Shown: in pieces, positions 1 to 7,164 of the stretch
Numbering within the stretch: position 1 is the first letter of the stretch
How the letters are laid out: each line of letters starts with the position of its first letter
NCBI GenBank assembly: GCA_001898095.1
Contig: MKSH01000115.1
Coordinates: 17,513-25,697 of the forward strand
Direction: 5' to 3'
DNA length: 8,185 nt
From: Solirubrobacterales bacterium 70-9
Lineage (GTDB): Bacteria; Actinomycetota; Thermoleophilia; Solirubrobacterales; 70-9
Notes under the pieces: generated by a model
What the model was told of the DNA's origin: nothing
Seen by the model: the letters and a program-made list of their open reading frames with translations, nothing else
Databases searched by the model: none
Program-made: the position numbers and the translations under genes

Positions 1-344
1 CCCATGAAGCGCCGCTCGCCGTCGAAGATGTGCATCGAGCCGCCGCGCCCGCCGCTGGTGCCGTCGACGCGGCCGAAGATCTCCGCCATCACCGCGCTCG
101 GCTCGGTGCCGCGGGCGATCGCGTGGCCGTGGGTGCGGTAGGTGCCGATCAGGAAGTCTTCGTCGCGCATCACCGAGGTGGTGCCGACGATCGTCGCCTC
201 CTCGCCGATCGCGAGGTGGAGGAAGCCGCCCGCTTTCGCCCGTTGGTACTGGCGCCCCGCCTCCTCCTCGAAGCGCCGGATCAGCGCCATGCGCGCGAGC
301 AGCTCGTAACAGGTCGCGGCATCGGGGAGGCTGGGCACAACCAT
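1..344 (-). CDS. pdhA: Pyruvate dehydrogenase E1 component, alpha subunit (N-terminal part)
   Basis: N-terminal 114 residues of a thiamin-diphosphate-dependent 2-oxoacid dehydrogenase E1 alpha subunit; the gene runs off the left edge. In the family this subunit, with E1 beta, decarboxylates pyruvate and passes the acetyl group to lipoyl-E2 in the cytoplasm. Visible signatures are LLARMALIRRFEEEAG near the start, GGFLHLAIGEEA, a TYRTHGHAIARG block and GRGGSMHIFD, all in the order expected for the heterotetrameric E1 type. The GDG...N TPP-binding motif would lie beyond the edge. The ATG at 344 follows the stop of the DsbA-like gene by only four bases, so the two are probably co-transcribed and coupled; no strong Shine-Dalgarno is visible. 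The nearby lpd supplies E3 of the same complex. Acetoin dehydrogenase alpha or a branched-chain E1 alpha cannot be excluded without the missing C-terminus and the neighbours. Confidence 0.88.
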   Translation of the reverse strand, partial: MVVPSLPDAATCYELLARMALIRRFEEEAGRQYQRAKAGGFLHLAIGEEATIVGTTSVMRDEDFLIGTYRTHGHAIARGTEPSAVMAEIFGRVDGTSGGRGGSMHIFDGERRFM

Positions 345-348
345 CAGG

Positions 349-942
349 CTACCCAGAAGCGGCAGCCTCCACAGCCTCCTCGAGGCGGTCGTCCCCCCAG
401 AAGACCTGCTCGCCGACCTGCACGGCGGGGACGCCGAAGACCCCCGCCGCCGCGGCCTCGTCGGTGGCCTGGCGCAGCCCGTCTTTCACACCTTTCGTCT
501 TCACCGCGGCTTCCAGGGCGCGCGGGTGGAGCTCGCAGGCGGCGGCGGCGATCAGCACGTTGTCGGGGATCGTCAGGTCTTTGCCCGCGGCGAACTGCTG
601 GCGGAAGGCGGCGAGGCTGAAGGAGACGGTGCGGCCGGTCTGCTTGGCAAAGGTCGCGACCCGCATCGCGAAGAGCATTTCGCCCGGCCAAGGCTCGGGC
701 CAGACGATCGGCGGCAGCCCGTAGGCGGCGGCCCGCTCCTCGATCTCCACGATCCCCTCCGCCCGCGCCTCGGTCAGCGCCCAGGACCTGCGGTCGAAGG
801 TGCGGAAGAGCCCGCCGAGGAGCACCGGCTGCCACTCCGGCTGCTCCAGCTCCGCTTCGGTGAAGAGCCCCGAGATCCGCTCCGCGGAGAGGTAGGCGTA
901 GGGCGACCCGAGGTCAAAGTAAAAGGTCGCCCGTTCGGCCAT
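349..942 (-). CDS. DsbA-fold protein, HCCA isomerase / GST-kappa-like
   Basis: A 197-residue cytoplasmic thioredoxin-fold protein of the DsbA/2-hydroxychromene-2-carboxylate isomerase/kappa-GST family. The N-terminal strand FYFDLGSPYAYL carries Ser13 where true DsbA oxidases have a CXXC motif, and no CXXC is present, so a disulfide-oxidase role is unlikely. An isomerase or thiol-conjugation role fits better. The C-terminal GVFGVPAV holds the family cis-proline (Pro172), and FWGDDRLE near the end is typical of the isomerase branch. Length matches the family (about 190-220). There is no signal peptide. The ATG at 942 is chosen because the family N-terminal strand begins five residues later. There is no Shine-Dalgarno, but GATAAT lies six bases upstream, suggesting a leaderless transcript. 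The gene sits between lpd and the E1 alpha gene; the substrate is unknown, and a link to the dehydrogenase is only inferred from position. Confidence 0.82.
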   Translation of the reverse strand: MAERATFYFDLGSPYAYLSAERISGLFTEAELEQPEWQPVLLGGLFRTFDRRSWALTEARAEGIVEIEERAAAYGLPPIVWPEPWPGEMLFAMRVATFAKQTGRTVSFSLAAFRQQFAAGKDLTIPDNVLIAAAACELHPRALEAAVKTKGVKDGLRQATDEAAAAGVFGVPAVQVGEQVFWGDDRLEEAVEAAASG

Positions 943-948
943 GAGTCG

Positions 949-954
949 ATTATC
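949..954 (-). promoter_or_regulatory. Candidate -10 box of a leaderless promoter for the DsbA-like gene
   Basis: On the minus strand GATAAT matches the -10 consensus at five of six positions and ends six bases before the ATG at 942. The expected transcription start would be the A of the start codon. This fits the absence of any Shine-Dalgarno. No good -35 was found at 16-18 bp; TTGATT occurs with a 20-bp spacer. The same ATAATCGA block occurs at the same distance before thiE. Confidence 0.4.
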
Positions 955-961
955 GAGCTAT

Positions 962-1087
962 CTGAGCGGCCGAAAATCAAGCAGGTCGGGGGACGCAGGG
1001 AAGCGAGGCGAGGGGAGCGCACTCAAGTGCGTGACCCGAGCCGAGCGACCGAGGACCCCGAGATGCGCCGATTTGCAGGCCGCTCAG
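962..1087. repeat. 126-bp imperfect palindrome with terminal inverted repeats (MITE-like or long RNA hairpin)
   Basis: The ends are inverted copies: CTGAGCGGCC-GA-AAATC at 962-978 and, read on the minus strand from 1087, CTGAGCGGCC-TGC-AAATC. Ten outer and five inner bases match, with a small indel between. Inner blocks pair again: TCGGGG near 987 with CCCCGA near 1057. The centre is a perfect hairpin, CGCACT-CA-AGTGCG, at 1018-1031. The element fills almost all of the lpd/DsbA-like gap. Its right end contains the lpd stop codon (1084-1086). No target-site duplication or encoded protein is seen. It could be a small non-autonomous mobile element, a dispersed palindromic repeat, or a large terminator/processing hairpin in the lpd transcript. 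Confidence 0.6.
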
Positions 1088-2451
1088 GCGTGGATGGCCC
1101 AGCCGTCCACGGCGCGCGCCGCGTCGAGCACCGCCTCCGACACCGTCGGGTGCGGGTGCACGATCCGGGCGAGCTCCTGGGCGCCGCCCTCGAGCGCCAT
1201 CGCGGCGACCAGCTCGGCGATCATGTCGCAGGCCCGGTTGCCGACGATATGGGCGCCGAGGATCTCGCCGTACTTGGCGTCGACGACGAGCTTCACCAGG
1301 CCGTCCTTGTCGTCGTAGACGGTGCCCGCGCCCTCGCCGGAGATTTTCTGTTTGCCGATCTTCACCTCGTGGCCGGCCTCCTTGGCCTGGGCCTCGGTGA
1401 GGCCGACGCTGGCCACCTGGGGGTGGGTGAAGGTGGCGCCGACCAGGAGCTCCTGGTCGACCGGCTCGGTCTCGACGCCCGCCGCGGTCTCGACCGCGAC
1501 GACGCCCTCCTCCTCGGCCTTGTGGGCGAGGGCCTTCTTGTTGACCAGGTCGCCGATCGCGAAGACCTTCGGGTTGGTGGTCCGCTGGAACTCGTCGACC
1601 TTGATCTTGCGGCCGCCCTCGTCGAGCTGCACGCCCGCCGCCTCGAGGCCGAGCGCCTCGGTGTCGGGGCCGCGCCCGCCGGCGACGCACAGGTAGTCGA
1701 CCTCGGCCGACTTGTCGCCGTAGGTGAACCTGACCGAGCCCTCGGAGACCTCGACGTTCTCCACCGGCGCGCCGGTGGAGATCTCGATGCCTTCTTTCTT
1801 GAAGACGCGTTCGACGACTTTGGCGATGTCCTTGTCCTCGGCGGGGAGGATCTGGGGGAGCATCTCGATCAGGATCACCTCGGTGCCGAGGCGCGAGTAG
1901 GCGGAGGCGATCTCCGAGCCCGAGGCGCCGGCGCCGACGACGGCGATCTTCGACGGCTGCTCGGTGAGGCTCCAGGCGCCCCAGGTGTCGACCACGCGGC
2001 CGCCGAACTCGACGCCCGGGATCGGCAGGGCGACCGAGCCGGTGGCCAGGACCACGGCCTTGGCCTCGTAGACCTCGCCGCCCACCGCGACGTTGCCGTC
2101 GGCGGTCAGCGATCCCTCGCCCTCGATCTTCGTGATCTTGCCTTTGTCCCAGAGGAACTCGACGCCCTTGGAGAGCGATTCGGAGACCTTCGCCCGGCGC
2201 GCCTGCAGGGCGGGCCAGTCGATCGCCACCTCGCCGGTGATGCCGAGCTCGGCGCCGTTTCGGGCCTCGTCGAAGATCTCCGCCGTGCGCAGGATCGTCT
2301 TCGCCGGGATGCAGGCGTAGTTGAGGCAGCGTCCGCCGGCCTTGTCGCGCTCGACGACGGCGGTCCTCTGTCCGAGTTGGGCGGCGCGGATCGCGGCGAC
2401 GTAACCGCCCGGGCCACCCCCGATCACGATGACATCGAAGCTCTCTGGCAT
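1084..2451 (-). CDS. lpd: Dihydrolipoyl dehydrogenase (E3)
   Basis: A 455-residue flavoprotein that reoxidises dihydrolipoamide on the E2 subunit of 2-oxoacid dehydrogenases (or the glycine-cleavage H protein), passing electrons through FAD to NAD+. The N-terminal FAD dinucleotide fold is VIGGGPGGY (residues 9-17). The redox disulfide is CLNYAC, Cys42 and Cys47, in GGRCLNYACIPAK. A second Rossmann motif, VVGAGASGSEIAS, binds NAD, and AIGDLVNK is the second FAD contact. The C-terminal HPHPTVSE gives the catalytic dyad His434-Glu439, which comes from the partner subunit of the dimer. Length is normal. Tyr-Ala between the cysteines and Arg41 before them differ from the commoner GGTCLNVGCIPSK. 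The ATG at 2451 precedes the fold directly; no Shine-Dalgarno is visible and TATAGG lies 11 bases upstream. The stop codon lies inside the palindrome that separates it from the next gene. Confidence 0.96.
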   Translation of the reverse strand: MPESFDVIVIGGGPGGYVAAIRAAQLGQRTAVVERDKAGGRCLNYACIPAKTILRTAEIFDEARNGAELGITGEVAIDWPALQARRAKVSESLSKGVEFLWDKGKITKIEGEGSLTADGNVAVGGEVYEAKAVVLATGSVALPIPGVEFGGRVVDTWGAWSLTEQPSKIAVVGAGASGSEIASAYSRLGTEVILIEMLPQILPAEDKDIAKVVERVFKKEGIEISTGAPVENVEVSEGSVRFTYGDKSAEVDYLCVAGGRGPDTEALGLEAAGVQLDEGGRKIKVDEFQRTTNPKVFAIGDLVNKKALAHKAEEEGVVAVETAAGVETEPVDQELLVGATFTHPQVASVGLTEAQAKEAGHEVKIGKQKISGEGAGTVYDDKDGLVKLVVDAKYGEILGAHIVGNRACDMIAELVAAMALEGGAQELARIVHPHPTVSEAVLDAARAVDGWAIHA

Positions 2452-2506
2452 ATGGATTTGAGCCTATAGAAGGGGATGCGTCGGCTGCTGGCTGGGATAC
2501 AAGACC

Positions 2507-2539
2507 CCCCGATCGGGGAAGCCTGCGTGGCCCGCACGC
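2507..2539 (-). terminator. Candidate terminator hairpins after the membrane-protein gene
   Basis: Two short GC-rich hairpins follow the stop at 2541 on the minus strand: GCGTG/CACGC with a five-base loop (2525-2539), then CCCCGATCGGGG (2507-2518) followed by GGTCTTGT. Stems are only 4-5 bp and there is no clean U-tract, so termination is plausible but weak. They lie in the 89-bp gap before lpd, which probably has its own promoter. Confidence 0.3.
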
Positions 2540-2540
2540 C

Positions 2541-3116
2541 CTACTGCGGGGGCATCCGCTCCGGCATCTGGATCCGCGCCATCGCCTTCACCATCAGCCA
2601 GAAGAGCGTGCCCGAGACGGCGAGCAGTGCCACCGTCACGGCGAACCCGGTCACCGAGGTCGCTTCGACCAACAGGGCGTAGACGGCGGCGAAGATGAGG
2701 AAGACCAGGACCGCCTGGAAGCAGACCACCGCCCAGTAGCGCGCCCGCCACATTCCCCAGGCGAGGACCCCCATGATCAGGGCCGGGCCGAGGGCGGCGG
2801 AGATCGAGGGGTGCGAGTCGTTCACCTTCACCCCGGCGGCCCAGGTGATCAGGATCGAGGCGGCCACGCAGGCGGCGAGGATCGCGCCGACGGTGACGAC
2901 GGCGGGGCGCTCGCCCGGCGCCAGCGGGACCAGGGCCTCGCGCGCCGCCTGGTTGCGGACCTCGGCCTTGGCGTAGCCCGCTTCCATCCGCTCGCGCGGG
3001 GTGGGGCGGGGACGGGACGCCCCGGCGGTGCCGCCGGCGGGGACGGTGCCGTTCGGCGTCGTGCGCGTCCCCGGCGCGCCGCTCCGTTCCTTGCGCTTGC
3101 GCGGCGGCTCAGCCAC
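2541..3116 (-). CDS. Conserved-looking four-helix membrane protein of unknown function
   Basis: A 191-residue integral membrane protein that I do not recognise by family. The first 70 residues are hydrophilic, rich in Arg, Lys, Pro, Gly and Thr, and probably cytoplasmic and disordered. Four hydrophobic segments follow at about 72-95, 103-123, 127-150 and 154-176, with a short charged tail. The start is GTG at 3116, which overlaps the thiE stop by eight bases (GTGGCTGA), so the two genes are very probably translationally coupled in one mRNA. Position beside thiamin genes hints at a transport or accessory role, but no known thiamin-transporter motif is visible, and the overlap may only reflect compact genome structure. 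No enzyme motifs are seen. Confidence 0.75.
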   Translation of the reverse strand: MAEPPRKRKERSGAPGTRTTPNGTVPAGGTAGASRPRPTPRERMEAGYAKAEVRNQAAREALVPLAPGERPAVVTVGAILAACVAASILITWAAGVKVNDSHPSISAALGPALIMGVLAWGMWRARYWAVVCFQAVLVFLIFAAVYALLVEATSVTGFAVTVALLAVSGTLFWLMVKAMARIQMPERMPPQ

Positions 3117-3804
3117 CGGGCGCCACGCCTCTTCCGGATCCCTCGCCGTCGAAGGCCCGCCGCAGCGCCTGCGCCGCGACTTCCGGGTGGGGCGCGTCGC
3201 GGATCGCCCGCACCACGCACATCCGCTGGGCGCCCGCGGCGACCACCTCGCCGGCGTTCAGCGGGCTGATCCCGCCGATCGCGAAGAACGGCTTCCGCGC
3301 CACCCCGGCCGCGTGCGTCACCAGCTCCAACCCGACCGCCTGGCGCCCCGGTTTCGTCGGCGTCTCCCAGACCGGCCCGACCGCGAAGTAGTCGATCTCG
3401 CGTCCGTTCGCGGCCGCGATCTGCTCCTCGGAGTGGGTCGACTGGCCGACGATCGCGTCCGCCCCGAGCACCGCCCGCGCCTCCTCGACCGAGGCGTCGT
3501 CCTGGCCCACGTGCACCCCGTCGGCGGCGCAGGTCCGCGCCAGGTCGGGGTCGTCGTTGACGATGAAGAGCGCCGAGTAGTTGTCGGCCATGCGCCGGAA
3601 GGTCGACGCCGCGCGTTCGATCTCCGCCCGCCCGAGCTGCTTCTCGCGCAGCTGCACGATGTCGACGCCGCCGCCGAGCGCCGCCCGCAACAGCGCTTCG
3701 GGATCGGCCCCGTTCGGCCGCGCGTCGCAGACGAAGTAGAGGCGCGCGGTGCGCAGGCGCTCGCGCCGAAGCGGTCCTTGGCCCTCGGGAGGGGAGAAGC
3801 TCAC
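3109..3804 (-). CDS. thiE: Thiamine-phosphate synthase
   Basis: Couples HMP-pyrophosphate with the thiazole phosphate to give thiamin monophosphate in the cytoplasm. With the start chosen here it has 231 residues, near the family norm of about 210-220. TIM-barrel signatures appear in order: YFVCDARP (23-30), DIVQLREK (48-55), FIVNDD (80-85) with pyrophosphate/metal-binding acidic residues, GVHVGQDD (96-103), GQSTHS (120-125), AVGPVWETPTKP (141-152) and FFAIGGIS (173-180). The frame is open back to an ATG at 3894, but that extension would run antisense through the riboswitch of the divergent operon and has no family similarity. GTG at 3804 is preferred: it follows a CATAAT -10-like box by six bases, suggesting a leaderless message. 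GAGGG directly abuts the GTG, too close for normal Shine-Dalgarno use. No TPP aptamer precedes it on this strand. Confidence 0.93.
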   Translation of the reverse strand: MSFSPPEGQGPLRRERLRTARLYFVCDARPNGADPEALLRAALGGGVDIVQLREKQLGRAEIERAASTFRRMADNYSALFIVNDDPDLARTCAADGVHVGQDDASVEEARAVLGADAIVGQSTHSEEQIAAANGREIDYFAVGPVWETPTKPGRQAVGLELVTHAAGVARKPFFAIGGISPLNAGEVVAAGAQRMCVVRAIRDAPHPEVAAQALRRAFDGEGSGRGVAPGG

Positions 3805-3810
3805 CCCTCG

Positions 3811-3816
3811 ATTATG
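3811..3816 (-). promoter_or_regulatory. Candidate -10 box of a leaderless promoter for thiE
   Basis: Minus-strand CATAAT (five of six consensus positions) ends six bases before the GTG at 3804, placing the predicted transcription start on the start codon. No convincing -35 is seen at 16-18 bp. It is one of three genes in the window with this arrangement and lies back to back with the thiO promoter region. Confidence 0.4.
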
Positions 3817-3841
3817 GCCGGCGATCGTAAGCGGGTACCAT
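3812..3841 (+). promoter_or_regulatory. Candidate promoter for the thiO-thiSG operon
   Basis: TACCAT at 3836-3841 fits the TANNNT -10 pattern and would start transcription near 3848, just ahead of the TPP aptamer core. The best upstream hexamer is TTATGG at 3812-3817 (18-bp spacer), a poor -35. It physically overlaps the thiE -10 box. Only about 40 bp separates thiE from the aptamer, so a promoter must be in this interval unless it lies inside thiE. Confidence 0.3.
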
Positions 3842-3851
3842 CGGAAGCGAA

Positions 3852-3938
3852 CGGGAGCCCATGTTGGAGGCTGAGAGGGTGGCAACAAGGCCACCGACCG
3901 TCTGACCTGATCCGGGTAATGCCGGCGGAGGCAATGGA
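3852..3938 (+). promoter_or_regulatory. TPP riboswitch (THI element)
   Basis: The conserved TPP aptamer core is present in order: CGGGAGCCC (3852-3860), GGCTGAGAGGG with the invariant CTGAGA (3871-3876), a GGTGGC/GCCACC hairpin (3879-3894), then ACCTGATCCGGGTAATGCC and GGCGGAGG ending at 3931. The CCGG/CCGG helix around GGTAATG matches the helix of the pyrophosphate-binding half. The closing P1 helix is not obvious in sequence; CCAT (3838-3841) with ATGG (3934-3937 region) is one weak option. The aptamer lies directly before thiO, with the ribosome-binding GGAGG inside its 3' strand. TPP binding would be expected to hide the ribosome site and shut off thiO-thiSG. No U-rich intrinsic terminator separates it from the gene. 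Confidence 0.93.
3927..3931 (+). promoter_or_regulatory. thiO Shine-Dalgarno embedded in the riboswitch 3' strand
   Basis: GGAGG lies seven bases before GTG 3939, ideal spacing, and this decides the start. An ATG at 3934-3936 is out of frame with thiO and stops after two codons (ATG GAG TGA), so it is not the start. Because GGAGG is part of the conserved 3' end of the aptamer, control by ribosome-site sequestration is the simplest reading. Confidence 0.7.
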
Positions 3939-6158
<2,220 letters not shown>

Positions 6159-6160
<2 letters not shown>

Positions 6161-6185
6161 CGCCCCCCGCGGGCGTCGCCGCGGG
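6159..6185 (+). terminator. GC-rich hairpin(s) at the end of the thiO-thiSG operon
   Basis: GACGCCC/GGGCGTC form a perfect 7-bp stem with a five-base loop at 6159-6177, beginning in the thiSG stop codon. A second, mutually exclusive stem CCCGCG/CGCGGG (6166-6185) overlaps it and is followed by TTAG. There is no U-tract, as is common in high-GC actinobacteria. Placement right at the operon end supports a terminator. Confidence 0.5.
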
Positions 6186-6376
6186 TTAGAACTCGCGCCA
6201 GATGTCGCCGTAGGGTCACGGGCGAGGTTGGGATCGTTGCCTTTGCTTCGCGCCGTCTCCATCTCGGTGACGAAGTCGGCGACGAAGGAGTCGAGTGCGC
6301 CCTGCTCCTCTCCGATCAGAGCTTCGCGAGCTTCGAGTAGGTGCTCGCCGTCTTCGCGGAGATTCGTGCACTTCCA
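6186..6376 (-). pseudogene. Frameshifted C-terminal gene remnant, family unknown
   Basis: On the minus strand an open stretch reads like genuine protein (EHLLEAREALIGEEQGALD, then SFVADFVTEMETARSKG) and then loses its frame. One base shifted, the DNA continues YGDIWREF and a TAA stop at 6186-6188, so a single missing base near 6215 would restore a tail ...ARDPYGDIWREF. There is no start codon: the frame closes at 6398-6400 next to the tRNA-like fragment. I do not recognise the family; the charged helical tail would suit a small antitoxin or DNA-binding protein, but that is a guess. The left end butts against the thiSG terminator. Confidence 0.45.
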
Positions 6377-6386
6377 ACGGGGCGGA

Positions 6387-6430
6387 GCGGCCTTAGCTCA
6401 GTTGGTTGGAGCGGCGGCCTTTAAGCCGCC
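6387..6430 (+). pseudogene. 5' half of a degraded tRNA-Lys(UUU)-like gene
   Basis: TTAGCTCAGTTGGTTGGAGC is a near-perfect tRNA position 8-25 block with a GCTC/GAGC D-stem. The base at the usual conserved A21 is G. It is followed by GGCGGC-CTTTAA-GCCGCC, an anticodon-arm shape with a six-base instead of seven-base loop. Adding one T would give the tRNA-Lys loop CTTTTAA with anticodon TTT. No normal variable region, T-arm or matching 3' acceptor strand follows; GGCAC...GTGCC at about 6442-6461 may be a ruined T-arm. It cannot make a functional tRNA. Confidence 0.5.
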
Positions 6431-6911
6431 AACTTATCTCTCGGCACACTGTTCCGAGTGCCCACGATAGAGCTGGATCTGGTATCGGGAGCAGGTTTGC
6501 GGCGACGTCGTCACAGGGCGTGCCGAGGTCAACGGAGGCGCGCCTGATCCCGCTCTCCAGAACGGCTTCGACATCCCCGGCTCGCCAGGTGGCCCCGCGG
6601 GCCGGCGCCGATTTCGCCGCCGCCCCCGACGCCTCCTTGCCTTGGCGCTCGGGTCGCTTCTCCTGATGTCGGGCCGCGGACCGCGCGGTCACCGCGACCC
6701 GGCCCGTCCTCCTGGTCGTCGGACGGCGGCCGCCGCCAAATGAGAGCGGCTCGGGTTCCGAATTGCGAGACACCGAGACGACTGAGATTCGGGGATCTCG
6801 GTAGAGGTCGGAGAGCGCCAAGCGATGGCATTGACGGCGCCGGCTCAGAACGGGAGAGCGCCGGGGCCTGTCGGCGCCGCCCGCGGACCCTGGCGGCATG
6901 TCCTCCGGGGA
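6431..6911. other. Non-coding or decayed stretch with no recognisable gene
   Basis: No frame on either strand in this roughly 480-bp interval shows a recognisable family, a supported start with ribosome site, or continuous protein-like composition. A minus-strand frame is open across it (as part of 6393-7160), but its composition is Arg/Pro/Ser-rich between 6600 and 6850, typical of chance frames in GC-rich DNA. A short stretch near 6480-6580 reads more protein-like on the minus strand but has no start or family. It is best read as decayed DNA between the tRNA-like fragment and the DUF3800-like stub. Confidence 0.4.
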
Positions 6912-7100
6912 GGTGAGGCCCTCGAAGAAATATCCGGGTCCCTGCACGAGGTCGATGAAGGCGCCTAGCTTCCACTCCCACCACTGCGGCGGCACCTCGA
7001 CGCCTCGGACGTTTTCGCGCACGTACCACATCACGGCCCCTGAGATGACGTCCGCAAGCTGTACGGCGGAGTGATGGGAGTCGACAGTGTCGATGTCGAC
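6912..7100 (-). pseudogene. C-terminal stub of a DUF3800-like gene
   Basis: About 63 minus-strand codons read as VDSHHSAVQLADVISGAV followed by a tryptophan-rich segment PPQWWEWKLGAF and an aromatic GYFFEG. The D-S...QLAD-(I/V)-x-G-A pattern resembles the conserved C-terminal end of DUF3800 proteins, which are small, often phage- or island-borne and predicted nuclease-like. This assignment is from memory of the motif and is tentative. The preceding 150 or so residues of such a protein are absent: upstream codons run into the padR operator region, where the apparent residues merely translate the operator. A truncated remnant is the best reading, and it supports the view that 6186-7100 is a graveyard of mobile or accessory DNA. 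Confidence 0.4.
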
Positions 7101-7118
7101 CCCGCTGCGATTTGAGTG

Positions 7119-7137
7119 TACCTTGCAATGCAAGGTA
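7119..7137. promoter_or_regulatory. Operator-like palindrome 1 (PadR site)
   Basis: TACCTTGCA-A-TGCAAGGTA is a perfect 9-bp inverted repeat around a single base. It covers the candidate -35 (TTGCAA, 7123-7128). Palindromes of this size beside padR genes are typical binding sites for the dimeric repressor, so autoregulation is inferred. Confidence 0.7.
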
Positions 7138-7151
7138 GAGGATGCTACCTT
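7123..7151 (+). promoter_or_regulatory. padR promoter, likely leaderless
   Basis: TTGCAA (7123-7128), a 17-bp spacer and TACCTT (7146-7151) form a plausible -35/-10 pair. The predicted start of transcription is 7158-7159, at or one base before the padR ATG, which has no Shine-Dalgarno. Each hexamer lies within one operator-like repeat. Confidence 0.55.
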
Positions 7152-7164
7152 GCATTGCATGCCA
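7146..7164. promoter_or_regulatory. Operator-like palindrome 2, overlapping -10 and start codon
   Basis: TACCTTGCA-T-TGCATGCCA repeats the first operator 27 bp downstream. The left arm is identical; the right arm keeps TGCA and then diverges because it forms the padR start codon (ATG 7159-7161). A repressor bound here would block the -10 and initiation directly. Confidence 0.6.

Noticed and set aside
526..2469. Long plus-strand open frame (647 codons) antisense to lpd and the DsbA-like gene
   Set aside because: It mirrors GC-rich codon bias; its translation is an Asp/Gly/Leu/Arg-rich low-complexity string without family motifs, while the opposite strand encodes clear Lpd and DsbA-fold motifs.
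3805..3894. Longer thiE start at ATG 3894
   Set aside because: The added 30 residues are antisense to the TPP riboswitch and unlike ThiE; GTG 3804 has a -10 box at leaderless spacing.
6387..6465. Functional tRNA gene
   Set aside because: Anticodon loop has six bases, A21 is lost, and no T-arm plus acceptor 3' strand matches the 5' end.
7080..7100. GTCGACA/TGTCGAC inverted repeat as a third operator
   Set aside because: It is unlike the TACCTTGCA operators and is explained by repeated Val-Asp codons of the DUF3800-like stub.
7087..7158. Upstream start for PadR at 7087
   Set aside because: The extra residues are translated operator repeats; PadR family proteins begin near the ATG at 7159.
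6393..7160. Whole 255-codon minus-strand frame as an intact gene
   Set aside because: Its first 20 residues translate the padR operators and its last 15 translate the tRNA-like fragment; only 6912-7100 looks like conserved protein.
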